A stretch of DNA of 64,000 nt from JADLBR01 sp964651705 (lineage in GTDB: Bacteria; Verrucomicrobiota; Verrucomicrobiia; JADLBR01). The stretch's first letter is position 1. Each line of letters starts with the position of its first letter. A model generated the notes under the pieces. That model was not told the DNA's origin and ran no database searches. It was given only the letters and a program-made list of their open reading frames with translations. Positions 25,602-34,940 of this stretch are shown here, piece after piece. A program made the position numbers and the translations under genes. The stretch spans positions 15,514 through 79,513 of the forward strand of contig CAZYWZ010000020.1 in assembly GCA_964651705.1 (NCBI GenBank), read 5' to 3'.

Positions 25602-28312
25602 AAGAGAATGGAGAGCATCTTCTCCTGATGGGAGGCCCAATCCTGGGGATCGGGCTTGTCCCTCCAAAACCTGCCTAGGGAAATAAAGTTTTCGAGCTCG
25701 CATTGGAAGATTGCGCGATATTCTGAAAGGATCTCCCCCGCGACGGAAAGAGCAGTGAGCGAGGCTATCTGAATCTTGCTTGCCCGGGATTTCTCGGCGT
25801 CGCTGAAATCCAAGAAGCTCGCCGTCGCGCGTTCGGGCTTATCCCAGAAGGCTTCAAGCCAATCATCGATTGCCTTGTGGCACTTTTCCGGACTGTCGAT
25901 GTCTTCATCTTTGGCAACTTTCCCCCAAGGATCGGAAATCCACGCTTCCAGTTGCTGGAAAGCCGCCAGATCACCGGCCTTCTTCTCCTTGGCTGCCCAC
26001 ACTTCTCTCACGACTTCTAGCGCAGGAGCGGGAACATTCGTTTCCATGCTTACCCGGCCGCCTTCGATCCGGACATGGCGAATCACTTGCCGCTTGAGCG
26101 TTTCCCGCCGGTCGAATCGGGAGAGTATTCCGATTCGGCATAGAAACCGGGCGGGGTTGCGGCTTTGGTCCACGTCGATGGCATCGACAAAACGAAAGAC
26201 AGCACAATGCTTGCGCACCCGTTCGAGCCGTCCATTGCCGATTATGCCAAGCAACTCTGTGAGGGTCCGATCGACCTCGGGCGGGGAGTAAAACCGACGG
26301 TGCAAGTGACGTGACAATTTATCTCCGCTCAGTTTCAGTGCGGCTCCGGCTTTTTTCGTGTATGTCTCGTCGAACCTGTGGTTCCAAGTCTTACTCTTTC
26401 TCTCAATGTCAAGTGGCAGCAGGCGGGAGTGGTGCCCGGTGATGAGCGCGACCGCGGCGTGAACGTAAGGTGAGCGATCTTTCCACATTCGCTTCCGAGA
26501 CTGATGGCACCCCTCTTCGTCAGGCCAGTGCCAATCCGTATTCTTTTCCGCGTCTGCAGGGGGTTCTTTGGCGAGCAGCACCATGCCCCGCACGGCGTGC
26601 AATGCACGAACGAGAGCAAGCTCACGCTCGAGTGTTCGACGACTGCAGCCGGAAATGGCTTTCGAGGCTCTGCGGACCAACTTCTCCCATTGGGGTTCGT
26701 GCGGGCCGTTCAGTCGCAACATGCCGAACTCATGAAGGAACACCGCTAGATACAGAGCGAGAATCTCTTCCTCTCGATCGACCGGATCCTGGGAGAAGAA
26801 ATCAGGCAGGGCCGAGAGGTGTCGTAGCGTGTCGCCGAGATGCTCGACGAGCTTGAACAGGTGGCGTCCGCCATGATCTGTGAAGGTTCGGAAGTAGTTG
26901 TCATCCAGCGCGTGAAAGCTGTCCATCTGTTTGCTGCAATACTCCGCCATTCGAAGGGCTGCCTTGCGATTCGCCCTGTCGCATAGCGAGTGATCGAAGA
27001 AATGCCCTGGAAGCGGGTAATGCCGCTTCGCGTTGCCCTCAGTCAGGCGTGAACGAATCATTTTCGTGATTGCATCCAGCGTCGCGGTCTTTTTGAATAG
27101 AAATCCATGGGCAAGTTGCGCCTCGGCGGGAAGCTCGGGGGCGCGGGAACTGGTCCAGACGATGATCGGCACGTTCACGGAGTGGCGCCGCACCTCCTCC
27201 AGTAGTGTGATGCCTTTCAATGGATAGGGCAGGTTGACGTCCAGAAGGACGGCATCTTGGTCGGTGATCTGCGGGAGGACGACGGATGCCGCGAGTTGCT
27301 CCGCGTTCTTCTTGTCTGTCTGAACTCTCGCCTCCGCAAGGTCGGCCTCTCCGCCGGTGCGGAAGGTGAATTCTGCCGGAAGCGCAGATAAGGCGGCTGC
27401 CGCCAGATCGGTTTGAACCTTCTGGAAAACCGGCCGCCACGCTTCGGCATGGTCATCAATCACCAGAATCTTGTAAGGCCAGTTCTGCTTGGATTCGGGG
27501 GCTGGAATCGGATTCGCTTCGCCCGTTGTGGTCGAGGCGGTTGATGACTCCGCACCGGCAAGCACCCGGCACTCGGTCAGTATGTCCATCAACCGACTCA
27601 AGTCGGCATCGTGCCCCTTCGACTGCCAGCTGCCGACATCGGTCGGCAGTCGGGCGAACGCGGCGGACAGCTCTGCGGATAACCACCACTCTGGATCGCG
27701 CTTGTCCACCACCTCATTCTTGAACTTGGCTAGCAGATTCTTTGCGTTGCTTGTCCAGGCGTTCAGGGTTTGAAAGTCAACACCGGCCTCCAGCAGGAGC
27801 CGCCACGGTGCCAGAACCTGATTTGTGATGTCGCGCGTGGCTCCATGGCTGAAATTCCTGATGTTGTGGTAAAGCGCGGCGGCGAAGGTCATCTCGCGAA
27901 CCATGTGCATCGTGGAGATCGAGGCGGGACGCTTGGCGAATTCGGAGACCGATTGGAGGATTCTGGCTAGCAGACAGTTGGGTGTCGCCGAATCCACCAC
28001 TTTGAATCCGGCATTGAAGGCCGCTTGCAGGCGGGGGGCGAGCTTCTCGAAAATCGGGGGCTTGGGGGTCACCACCACCAGCCCGACGCAGGCCGGGTGT
28101 TGCTTAAGGATCGCGATGCTTTTGTCGGCCCAATCCGCGCCATCGGCATCCGTAGCGATCGCGACCCCGACGACAGGGCCAGCGCCCAGTTTCCCGTTCG
28201 TTAGCGCATCGCCCAAGATTGTCGTCAGGGCGACACGGATTGGTCCGACTGACTGGGCGATGGCGATCAAAGGCGAAGGCATGGCGATGGCTATGCGGTA
28301 CTGGCGTGACAT
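25565..28312 (-). CDS. Large receiver plus HD-like domain protein
   Basis: The 915-residue protein reads on the minus strand from ATG 28312 (GTG 28315 is an alternative). The first 280 residues are unrecognised, partly helical. KILVIDDHAEAW near 280 begins a receiver domain with D358 in LLDVNLP, WTSS as the switch segment and GFLFKK as the lysine. From about 470 onward, TDHGGRHLFKLVEHL, FLHEFGML (H527), a GHH segment and FRFVDAIDVDQSRNP near 705 line up with HD-superfamily phosphohydrolase motifs, particularly the sensor-associated HD branch with a final LADALDI-like block. The HD doublet itself is HE. It is divergent from the polymerase operon. A regulatory link is possible. Confidence 0.6.
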   Translation of the reverse strand: MSRQYRIAIAMPSPLIAIAQSVGPIRVALTTILGDALTNGKLGAGPVVGVAIATDADGADWADKSIAILKQHPACVGLVVVTPKPPIFEKLAPRLQAAFNAGFKVVDSATPNCLLARILQSVSEFAKRPASISTMHMVREMTFAAALYHNIRNFSHGATRDITNQVLAPWRLLLEAGVDFQTLNAWTSNAKNLLAKFKNEVVDKRDPEWWLSAELSAAFARLPTDVGSWQSKGHDADLSRLMDILTECRVLAGAESSTASTTTGEANPIPAPESKQNWPYKILVIDDHAEAWRPVFQKVQTDLAAAALSALPAEFTFRTGGEADLAEARVQTDKKNAEQLAASVVLPQITDQDAVLLDVNLPYPLKGITLLEEVRRHSVNVPIIVWTSSRAPELPAEAQLAHGFLFKKTATLDAITKMIRSRLTEGNAKRHYPLPGHFFDHSLCDRANRKAALRMAEYCSKQMDSFHALDDNYFRTFTDHGGRHLFKLVEHLGDTLRHLSALPDFFSQDPVDREEEILALYLAVFLHEFGMLRLNGPHEPQWEKLVRRASKAISGCSRRTLERELALVRALHAVRGMVLLAKEPPADAEKNTDWHWPDEEGCHQSRKRMWKDRSPYVHAAVALITGHHSRLLPLDIERKSKTWNHRFDETYTKKAGAALKLSGDKLSRHLHRRFYSPPEVDRTLTELLGIIGNGRLERVRKHCAVFRFVDAIDVDQSRNPARFLCRIGILSRFDRRETLKRQVIRHVRIEGGRVSMETNVPAPALEVVREVWAAKEKKAGDLAAFQQLEAWISDPWGKVAKDEDIDSPEKCHKAIDDWLEAFWDKPERATASFLDFSDAEKSRASKIQIASLTALSVAGEILSEYRAIFQCELENFISLGRFWRDKPDPQDWASHQEKMLSILFHPEDGLDSLLR

Positions 28313-28416
28313 CACTGGTCACACGCGTTCGCTGCGCCCCTGAGATTGTCAGGAACTGGCCGGCTGGCAAGTCGTGTTGTGAGTTGCTTTGACACGTCAA
28401 CCAGAGAGGAGGCAGA
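28313..28416. promoter_or_regulatory. Divergent intergenic region before the RNA polymerase operon
   Basis: This 104-bp gap separates the minus-strand receiver protein from the polymerase gene and must hold both promoters. TTGAC-AC-GTCAA at 28389-28400 is a short dyad that could be an operator. A TGGCAAG at 28365 and a TTGT at 28377 resemble a -24/-12 pair but with one base too many between them. A GAGAGGAGG ribosome site precedes the ATG at 28417. I see no convincing -35/-10 pair. Confidence 0.4.
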
Positions 28417-31400
28417 ATGAGAAGTTGGATGGTGTTGTCTGACGGGAACGGAGTGGAAAGGTTGGATTGGAATCCGGGTCTATGGATTGACGAAAGTTCC
28501 GCTGCGTCTTGGTCGCGGGCCTGTCGTGACGAACTTTGCGTGTGGCTCCAAGAATTGACGGGTGGTCTGCTTGGGATCGACTCGCTCCAAGTTTCTGTCC
28601 ATCCGCCGACCGAAGAGCAGGCTCGCGAGGCGTTCATAGAGAACGGCAACCTCCGGGGGAGGCTGGAGTTTTCTTGGGATGACGGCGCGTTTGATCTCTC
28701 GATTCCGATGCCTTTCCGAGGGGTTTTCATTGATGCCCGCCCTGGCTTGCAGAAGGGGTTGGTATCGGTCTGGGCGACGTGGTTGGGAGAGGCGGCCGGC
28801 TTTCGGCTGGTGAGACCGGCGGCAGAGATCGAGGCCGGGCGCCAGACCTTGAGGTGGAGGCTGGGCCTACCAGGGGGCCGATATCTGGAGTCTCGATTCG
28901 AGCGGGACATGCAACGGGACAGGCTTGGCCTAGGAAAGGGACGCTATTACGGGCGGGTTGCAGTCTACCCCGAAGCCTTGCAATCGCACTTGGCGCCGTT
29001 CGGACTCAGGTCTTCCTCCAGATGGGAGGCGCTTCTCGAAGCAATCCTGGGCTGCTTTGCGAACTTGCCTCCCGCAGACGAGGATGATCTGGGGCATCGG
29101 ATCCTCATGGCGTTTCCGGTCTGGCTGATGCATCGCGTTGCCCAGACGTTTCTCGATGCGGTCGTTCGGGACCCCGTTGTGGGTCCAGAGGCAATCGCGA
29201 TTTTGTCGGGCGGGAGGCAGGGAAGTGGCCAGTTCGCGCGCCAGGCCTGGAAGCTGATGGGCCAACGCGCGCGAACCGTCGCCGACCGAATCGAGTGGGC
29301 GATCAACGCCCGCAAGTCGTTCCACGCCACGGATCTGGTCGATCCCATCAATCCGCTAGATCTGATTTCCCGGATCACGCGGGTGCGAAGAATCCCCGTG
29401 TCTGCCTCGAAACTGGCTCACATCGGGGCCGCGCGGCGACAGAATCACCCATCGTTCCGCGGGCGACTGTGCCCGTTGGAGAGCCCCGAGTCGGAACTGG
29501 TGGGTCTGTCGTTGCAGCTGGCCTCTGGCGCCAGCGTCGATGCGGAGGGGCGGATTCTACCCGCGACGGAGCCGGCCGGTGAGTTGGGTTTTGGGGCGAG
29601 GCTGATTCCTTTCCTGGCACACAACGACGGCACGCGGAACATGATGGGCGCAAAGAACCTCCGACAGGCCGTCCCTCTCCGTCACCGGCAGGCACCGGTG
29701 GTGTGCACGGGAGGGGAGGAACTGCTGGCTGGAGCGTCCCATGTGTTGCGCGAAGTCGGCATCTGCCCCGATGCGGCCACGGCAGATGGGGGCCTCGGCC
29801 TTGGGAGAGATCTTCTCGTCGCATATTTGCCCTGGTACGGATGGAATTTTGAGGACGCCATGGTCGTCGGCGAACATGTCGTGGCGGCAGGCTGGCTTGA
29901 CCTTTCGTTCACCCAATCTTTCCGGAGACGGATCAAGAGGGGATGGGTCCCCGCCAACCCGATCGAGCAAACGGCATGGTTATGGAGCGAGAACGGTCTT
30001 GCGAAAGAGGGTTCGGAGCTTCTGGGTGGTAGCCCCATCGCACACTTCCGGTGGGAGGGCAAGGGTGACGAGAGAACGATGGTGATCCGTCACGAGGCGC
30101 GCACCTCCGCGATCCTCCGGCGCATCTGTTTCTCACGAAGGACCGAATGGACCGACGGCGTCCTCGAGTATGATCTGGAATTGCCCATAGCCCTGAAGCC
30201 GGGCGACAAACTCATGGGACGGCACGGCAACAAAGGTGTCGTGGGCGCCATTGTGCCGGCGAGTCAAATGCCACGACTCCCGGAGCAGGGCGTGCCGGTT
30301 AATTTTCCAGGAGCCTTCCGGGGGAGGCCGATAGACATCCTGCTGAACCCGCACGGGGTCATATCGCGGATGAATCTCGGCCAGTTGATCGAGACGCATG
30401 TAGGATGGCTGTTGCACGGTGGGACCTGCTCGGAACAGGACTTTCGCAAGCATTCCACGACAATGGGCGCGCCGCTCGCGGCCCCGTTCGAAGACATCCT
30501 TGATCACGACAAGCTGCAACGTTGTTTGGAGGACTCCGGGCTCGACCGATACGGACGCATCCACCTCCTTCTCCCCGACGGGAAGAAGACGGCCGCACCG
30601 GTCGTGGTCGGGTTCCAGCACATCGTGAGGCTTCGCCACATCCCGGAGATGAAGTCGCAGGCGCGACGGGGCGACAAGTCGGCCCTATATTCGGCCAAGA
30701 CCGGGCAGGCGGTTCGAGGGAGAAAACAAGGGGGCGGGCAGCGGGTCGGCGAGATGGAGATGTGGGCATTGGCGGGACATCGCGCGGACGCCATCATCTC
30801 CGAGATTCTCGGAATCAAGTCGAGCGCCGAGATCGTGGCTCGCGGCTCCGATCCTGTCATTGGATCGGCAGAATACGGCTACACGGGCCACCGCCGCGTC
30901 TTGCAGGACTGGTTGTTCGCTCTGCTCATCGACCTCCAGTTGGACGACAACGAGATCTCGTTCGCCTTTTCCGACGAAACAAAGGTCCTCCAGGTCGCCG
31001 GGCCCTCCCGCCGGGTCACTTCCCCGTCGGGGCTTATCGTTTCCCCGACGGCCCGGTTTCGATGCCCCAAGGGCGGGAAGAAGCCCTGCGGCTACGAGTT
31101 ATTCAAAGGGGAAAAATTTGCTTTTCCCGCCACTGCGACGGGGAAGGAGACCAAAGAGCCAGTCCTCTGCCTGGGCGATTTCTTGGCCCATCTCGGGTTC
31201 AGGGTGGCCGGACCCATCAGGCGCAGTGGTCCGGAGTATTTTGAGATTCCCCTGCAAGACATCGCGACAGGCCAGCAAGCACCATCCCTCCCGCTTGCCC
31301 TGAAGCCGGCGGGAAAAGCCATCCTTTATGGCGTCGTGACAATCGACGCGGACCAGCGCCCCACGCGTTGGCCGGACACCCTTGAGGAACTCCGGCTCTT

Positions 31401-33882
31401 CGCTCAACCTTCGGCGGCGGAGGGGAAGAGTTGGAGTCCAGAGAAACTCATCGAGGAATTCCTCAAGTCGCCCGAGCAGAAGTGGGAGGAAAGAAAACAG
31501 GGCGTCAGGGGCAAGAGAACATCGTATCGATCGGTCGATGAGATGCGCATTGCCTGTCCAGATCATCCGTCCTCTCCGTTAAAGGGGACCACACCTTTCG
31601 GCGAGTGCCTAAAAGGCGAGGCGGGTGGGCTCTTCGACCCGACGATCTTCGGGTCGGGGATGCCTTTCTCCATGACCGGATCCTCCAGCAAGTGGGGATT
31701 CATCAAGCTACCGATAGCCGTGCCCTACCCACTTCACGTGTTCCTCACATCCGAAGACCTGGGCAAGGCTGCGGCGGACAAGAAGGTCGCCGGATTTCTT
31801 CGCAAGAACGGTATCCCGGAAAAGGATCGCCTAGCGATACGGGTCTTGCCGGTGCTGCCGGCGCGGTATCGAATGCCGGGCCGCCGACATGGTGGGCTCG
31901 TGGCCGACCGGATTGACCGCCTCGGCTATGCGCCGCTTCTGGAGGCCTGTGCCCGCTATGCTCTTGCGACCGATGAGCACAAACGGGCCTCCATCGCTTC
32001 GGAGATCCAGAGGGGTGTCGAAATCCTATTCCGGATGCTGGCGGAGGCCCTGGGTGAAAAGACCGGCCTGGTGAGGAGGGACGGCCTCGGACGAAGGGTG
32101 GATCGGTCCGCCCGGCTGGTGGTCACCCCCAATCCAACGCTGCCGTGGGATCATGTCGGCCTTCCTGTGCTGGTCTTGTTTGAGCTGATGGGCGACCTGA
32201 TCGAGGCGTGGCTTGAGAAGAGGCCCGAGCACCACAGGCAGGAAGACCCGCTGCCCGAATGGGTGCCCGTTTCTTGGTTGAGGCCACGTGAAAACCCAGG
32301 GACGCTGGATAGCGATCTCTCCATTCTTCAGGCGTTCCTGAAGGCGCATCCGGATTTCGTCGTTCTGCTCAATCGCCAGCCATCCCTCCATAGGGACAGT
32401 TTTCAGGCATTCCATCCTGTGCCCCTGCCGCCCGAGGCGGGTGAGGTCATCCAACTCTGCCCTCTCGCCTGCAAGGGTTTCGGGGCGGATTTTGATGGCG
32501 ACGAGATGGTGATCCATGTGCCGCTGAGCGAAGAGGCGCAGCGGGAAGCCCAGCGGATGCGTCCGTCGAAAAACCTCATGTCACTCGGGCCGGAACCTCC
32601 GGATAACGTCCTGGCCCACTTCGATCAAGACTTCGTGCTTGGCACATGGTGGATGAGTCAAGACCAACCCGAGGGCGCCTCTGACGGTTTCAGGGGGCGG
32701 ATTCCGTGCGCCTGCTGCCAAGAACTGATGCCCGCGACCGATCCTTTGACGAAAGACAAAGGGATCGCCTTGCTGCATCATCTGGCTGTTGCCCACACTG
32801 CAGAGGCGGCCGCCTGCGTCCACTCATGGATGCAAGAGGCGTTCCGGACCTGCACGGAACTGGGCGTCTCGTTCGGATACTACGAGCTACGCGAAATCTC
32901 ACAACGAATCGCCCACGAGGCCCAGGCGATATGCGATTCGCCAACCGAAGATGCCAATGACGCCCTGCACGACCTCGCGACCGCAGCACTCAAGGACGTC
33001 CTCAAGACTCGCTCGGCAGTAGCAGATCCTGGCGTGCACTTGGCCGCGCTAGCGATTTCCAAGGCCCGGGGAGAAAAGCAGGTGCGCCAGATTCTCGCCG
33101 CGCGCGGATTGCTTGAACCCGGCGCCACGGCCTTCGATGCCGACATGAGGCGATTCTTTTTCCGCGACTCGTTGGTCCGCGGGATGGAGCCGGAAGGGGC
33201 GTTCTACGCCGCGATGAATGCCCGCAGTTCGATGTGCGACAAGAAGCTCGGGACGGCATATGCCGGAGGAATGGCCCGCAGCCTCGTCTTCGCGATGTGG
33301 TCACACGAGATCGTTTCGAAAGACTGCGGCAATCCTGATCCGAATCGCAATCCCGTGAACTGCCTCGAAAAGGATGGGACCTGTGCCCGATGTTACGGGC
33401 CGTTGCCCGATGGCGCCTTTCCGCCGATCGGGTTCCCGGCCGGCCTCGTCGCGGCGCAGTCTATAGGCGAACGCGGCACACAGCTCTCGATGCAAAGCTT
33501 CCACGGGGGCGAGAGCGCCCTGAATGTTCACTGGGTTCGGTTCTCGCTGGGCATCGGTGAGAGGCGCCCCGGAGTGGAGATGCCCTTCGCCTTTGCCCAT
33601 CCTTCGCAAACCCAAGAATTCGTGGCAACAATGAAACGGATCAAGGCATACCGCGGACTGGCCGACCGCCATTTTCAGGTCCTTTGGAAGGTGCTCCATC
33701 GGAGCGAAAGGCGCACGATACCTTCGGCGATCGAGGGGCGGGAGCCCATATCCCGTCTGTCATACCGGGATGCCGGGGGCGAGGCGCTGCTCCTCGCGCT
33801 GAAGCGCCAGAAGTGCGGGCGCGGTAGCCCCTTCTCGAGAATTCTATTCGGGGAAGCGAGATCCATCGACGCAACACTATGA
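28417..33882 (+). CDS. Single-chain beta-beta-prime DNA-dependent RNA polymerase
   Basis: One 1,821-residue chain holds both large-subunit catalytic halves. Beta-like: NPLDLISRITRVRR and HPSFRGRLCPLESPES (about 325-358), then GDKLMGRHGNKG with the two catalytic lysines K598 and K606 eight residues apart as in standard beta, and a closing GEMEMWALAGHRAD. Beta-prime-like: GGLFDPTIFG (about 1068), NRQPSLHRDSFQAF, and GADFDGDEM with the three magnesium aspartates D1358, D1360 and D1362. A trigger-loop-like region precedes NCLEKDGTCARC (C-x6-C-x2-C, the spacing of the beta-prime zinc site), and AAQSIGERGTQ starts at 1679. About 250 unrecognised residues link the halves, with a possible zinc ribbon CPKGGKKPCGY. 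It is far shorter than fused RpoBC chains and is clearly not the housekeeping enzyme. It is coupled (ATGA) to the next gene. Confidence 0.93.
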   Translation: MRSWMVLSDGNGVERLDWNPGLWIDESSAASWSRACRDELCVWLQELTGGLLGIDSLQVSVHPPTEEQAREAFIENGNLRGRLEFSWDDGAFDLSIPMPFRGVFIDARPGLQKGLVSVWATWLGEAAGFRLVRPAAEIEAGRQTLRWRLGLPGGRYLESRFERDMQRDRLGLGKGRYYGRVAVYPEALQSHLAPFGLRSSSRWEALLEAILGCFANLPPADEDDLGHRILMAFPVWLMHRVAQTFLDAVVRDPVVGPEAIAILSGGRQGSGQFARQAWKLMGQRARTVADRIEWAINARKSFHATDLVDPINPLDLISRITRVRRIPVSASKLAHIGAARRQNHPSFRGRLCPLESPESELVGLSLQLASGASVDAEGRILPATEPAGELGFGARLIPFLAHNDGTRNMMGAKNLRQAVPLRHRQAPVVCTGGEELLAGASHVLREVGICPDAATADGGLGLGRDLLVAYLPWYGWNFEDAMVVGEHVVAAGWLDLSFTQSFRRRIKRGWVPANPIEQTAWLWSENGLAKEGSELLGGSPIAHFRWEGKGDERTMVIRHEARTSAILRRICFSRRTEWTDGVLEYDLELPIALKPGDKLMGRHGNKGVVGAIVPASQMPRLPEQGVPVNFPGAFRGRPIDILLNPHGVISRMNLGQLIETHVGWLLHGGTCSEQDFRKHSTTMGAPLAAPFEDILDHDKLQRCLEDSGLDRYGRIHLLLPDGKKTAAPVVVGFQHIVRLRHIPEMKSQARRGDKSALYSAKTGQAVRGRKQGGGQRVGEMEMWALAGHRADAIISEILGIKSSAEIVARGSDPVIGSAEYGYTGHRRVLQDWLFALLIDLQLDDNEISFAFSDETKVLQVAGPSRRVTSPSGLIVSPTARFRCPKGGKKPCGYELFKGEKFAFPATATGKETKEPVLCLGDFLAHLGFRVAGPIRRSGPEYFEIPLQDIATGQQAPSLPLALKPAGKAILYGVVTIDADQRPTRWPDTLEELRLFAQPSAAEGKSWSPEKLIEEFLKSPEQKWEERKQGVRGKRTSYRSVDEMRIACPDHPSSPLKGTTPFGECLKGEAGGLFDPTIFGSGMPFSMTGSSSKWGFIKLPIAVPYPLHVFLTSEDLGKAAADKKVAGFLRKNGIPEKDRLAIRVLPVLPARYRMPGRRHGGLVADRIDRLGYAPLLEACARYALATDEHKRASIASEIQRGVEILFRMLAEALGEKTGLVRRDGLGRRVDRSARLVVTPNPTLPWDHVGLPVLVLFELMGDLIEAWLEKRPEHHRQEDPLPEWVPVSWLRPRENPGTLDSDLSILQAFLKAHPDFVVLLNRQPSLHRDSFQAFHPVPLPPEAGEVIQLCPLACKGFGADFDGDEMVIHVPLSEEAQREAQRMRPSKNLMSLGPEPPDNVLAHFDQDFVLGTWWMSQDQPEGASDGFRGRIPCACCQELMPATDPLTKDKGIALLHHLAVAHTAEAAACVHSWMQEAFRTCTELGVSFGYYELREISQRIAHEAQAICDSPTEDANDALHDLATAALKDVLKTRSAVADPGVHLAALAISKARGEKQVRQILAARGLLEPGATAFDADMRRFFFRDSLVRGMEPEGAFYAAMNARSSMCDKKLGTAYAGGMARSLVFAMWSHEIVSKDCGNPDPNRNPVNCLEKDGTCARCYGPLPDGAFPPIGFPAGLVAAQSIGERGTQLSMQSFHGGESALNVHWVRFSLGIGERRPGVEMPFAFAHPSQTQEFVATMKRIKAYRGLADRHFQVLWKVLHRSERRTIPSAIEGREPISRLSYRDAGGEALLLALKRQKCGRGSPFSRILFGEARSIDATL

Positions 33883-34940
33883 CGGCAAGAAGAACTCCAT
33901 CGGCCGGGGCGTCCCGAGGCCAGCGGCGTGGCGGCGTGGCGCAAAAGGGTCGGGCGCCATCCAAGGGCGCGCAAGAGTGGAGGGCGGCGGATGCCCAGAT
34001 CTTGCGTGAAGGCACACCGGCGGACTTAGCCGTCCGCCTGGCCGATCGGGAGGCCCGGGGCGATATCGTCCGGGCCATTGAAGATGTCGACCTGCCCCCC
34101 GAGGATGCGCTCAACGCCGAGGCCCTCGACGCCGAGATAGATCTCGAAGATGACGATTTGACAACCCTCGAGGACCTCGATGGCGTCAGCCCGGTCGATG
34201 GCATCGTGGGTGTCCTGCCGGGCGAACCTTTCTCCTCTGACGATTTCCCCGGCGACGACCCTGAGCGCTTGGAGCTCCGTGTGGAAGACGATGGCAGGTG
34301 CTGGTTTCTGCGGCCGCCATGGATTCGAGATGAAGCCGTCACCGCCGCGGGCCAAGGCGATCTCGATGAAATCGGATTGCGGATTCGAGTATTCGATGCA
34401 CTGGCCGCGTGGCTGCAGCGGGAACGCCCTGAGTTTCTTGCCAAGCCGGAGCCTTTCGCCCTGGCAAAAAACGCGCTGGATGAGATGCGCCAAGGCACGC
34501 CCTCGGTCGTGCAGGGCACATTTCTTATCCTCTCCAGCATCGGTTCGGAAATCGCCGGCTCGGAAGGGGGGCGCAAGAAGGAGTCAACGGCAAGAAGCCT
34601 GTTCTCGCGGTACTCGTCCGCGGCGAGTCTCGTGTGGAGAAACGGGGGCCTGCCATTGGACTTCTTGTTCGGGCGTGAGGCGCGGATGGCATGGGTGGCG
34701 CGTGCGATCCAGCAATTCTTCGAGGGGCGCGGAAAAGCCTTGGATCGGGATCGATTCGTGGAACTGCGCGGCATCACCGTCCCCAGGACCCGGCAAGGAA
34801 AGCGGGCACTGGCCGCAATGTCTATCACGTCACTGACGATTCGCGAGTTCGTGGCACGGGCCAATCAGATGGTGGGGACGAACTGGTCCGAGGTGATGGA
34901 GCGTCATTTTGTGGAAACCAGCCGAAAGCGAGCCTCATGA
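33879..34940 (+). CDS. Putative divergent sigma-54 (RpoN)-like specificity factor
   Basis: The 353-residue protein is coupled at both ends to the polymerase and AAA+ genes. Residues 1-45 are basic, then 60-140 are acidic (LDAEIDLEDDDL and neighbours), recalling the acidic region II of sigma-54. ELRVEDDGRCWFL near 130 resembles the V..dG.W.v strand of the RpoN core. The best match is at 268-316: REARMAWVARAIQQFFEG, then ALDRDRFVELRG, then ITVPRTRQGKRALAAMSI. These align with the RpoN C-terminal helix-turn-helix and the RpoN box (consensus ARRTVAKYRE) through the conserved R and K. The glutamine-rich region I is not evident, and the box is only partly conserved. Context with a sigma-54-type AAA+ ATPase supports the call. 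It could instead be an unrelated polymerase cofactor. Confidence 0.5.
   Translation: MTARRTPSAGASRGQRRGGVAQKGRAPSKGAQEWRAADAQILREGTPADLAVRLADREARGDIVRAIEDVDLPPEDALNAEALDAEIDLEDDDLTTLEDLDGVSPVDGIVGVLPGEPFSSDDFPGDDPERLELRVEDDGRCWFLRPPWIRDEAVTAAGQGDLDEIGLRIRVFDALAAWLQRERPEFLAKPEPFALAKNALDEMRQGTPSVVQGTFLILSSIGSEIAGSEGGRKKESTARSLFSRYSSAASLVWRNGGLPLDFLFGREARMAWVARAIQQFFEGRGKALDRDRFVELRGITVPRTRQGKRALAAMSITSLTIREFVARANQMVGTNWSEVMERHFVETSRKRAS

Noticed and set aside
28365..28380. A TGGCAAG-N5-TTGT motif before the polymerase gene as a sigma-54-type promoter
   Set aside because: The spacer is one base too long and the -12 part lacks the GC, so it does not meet the strict spacing of this promoter class.
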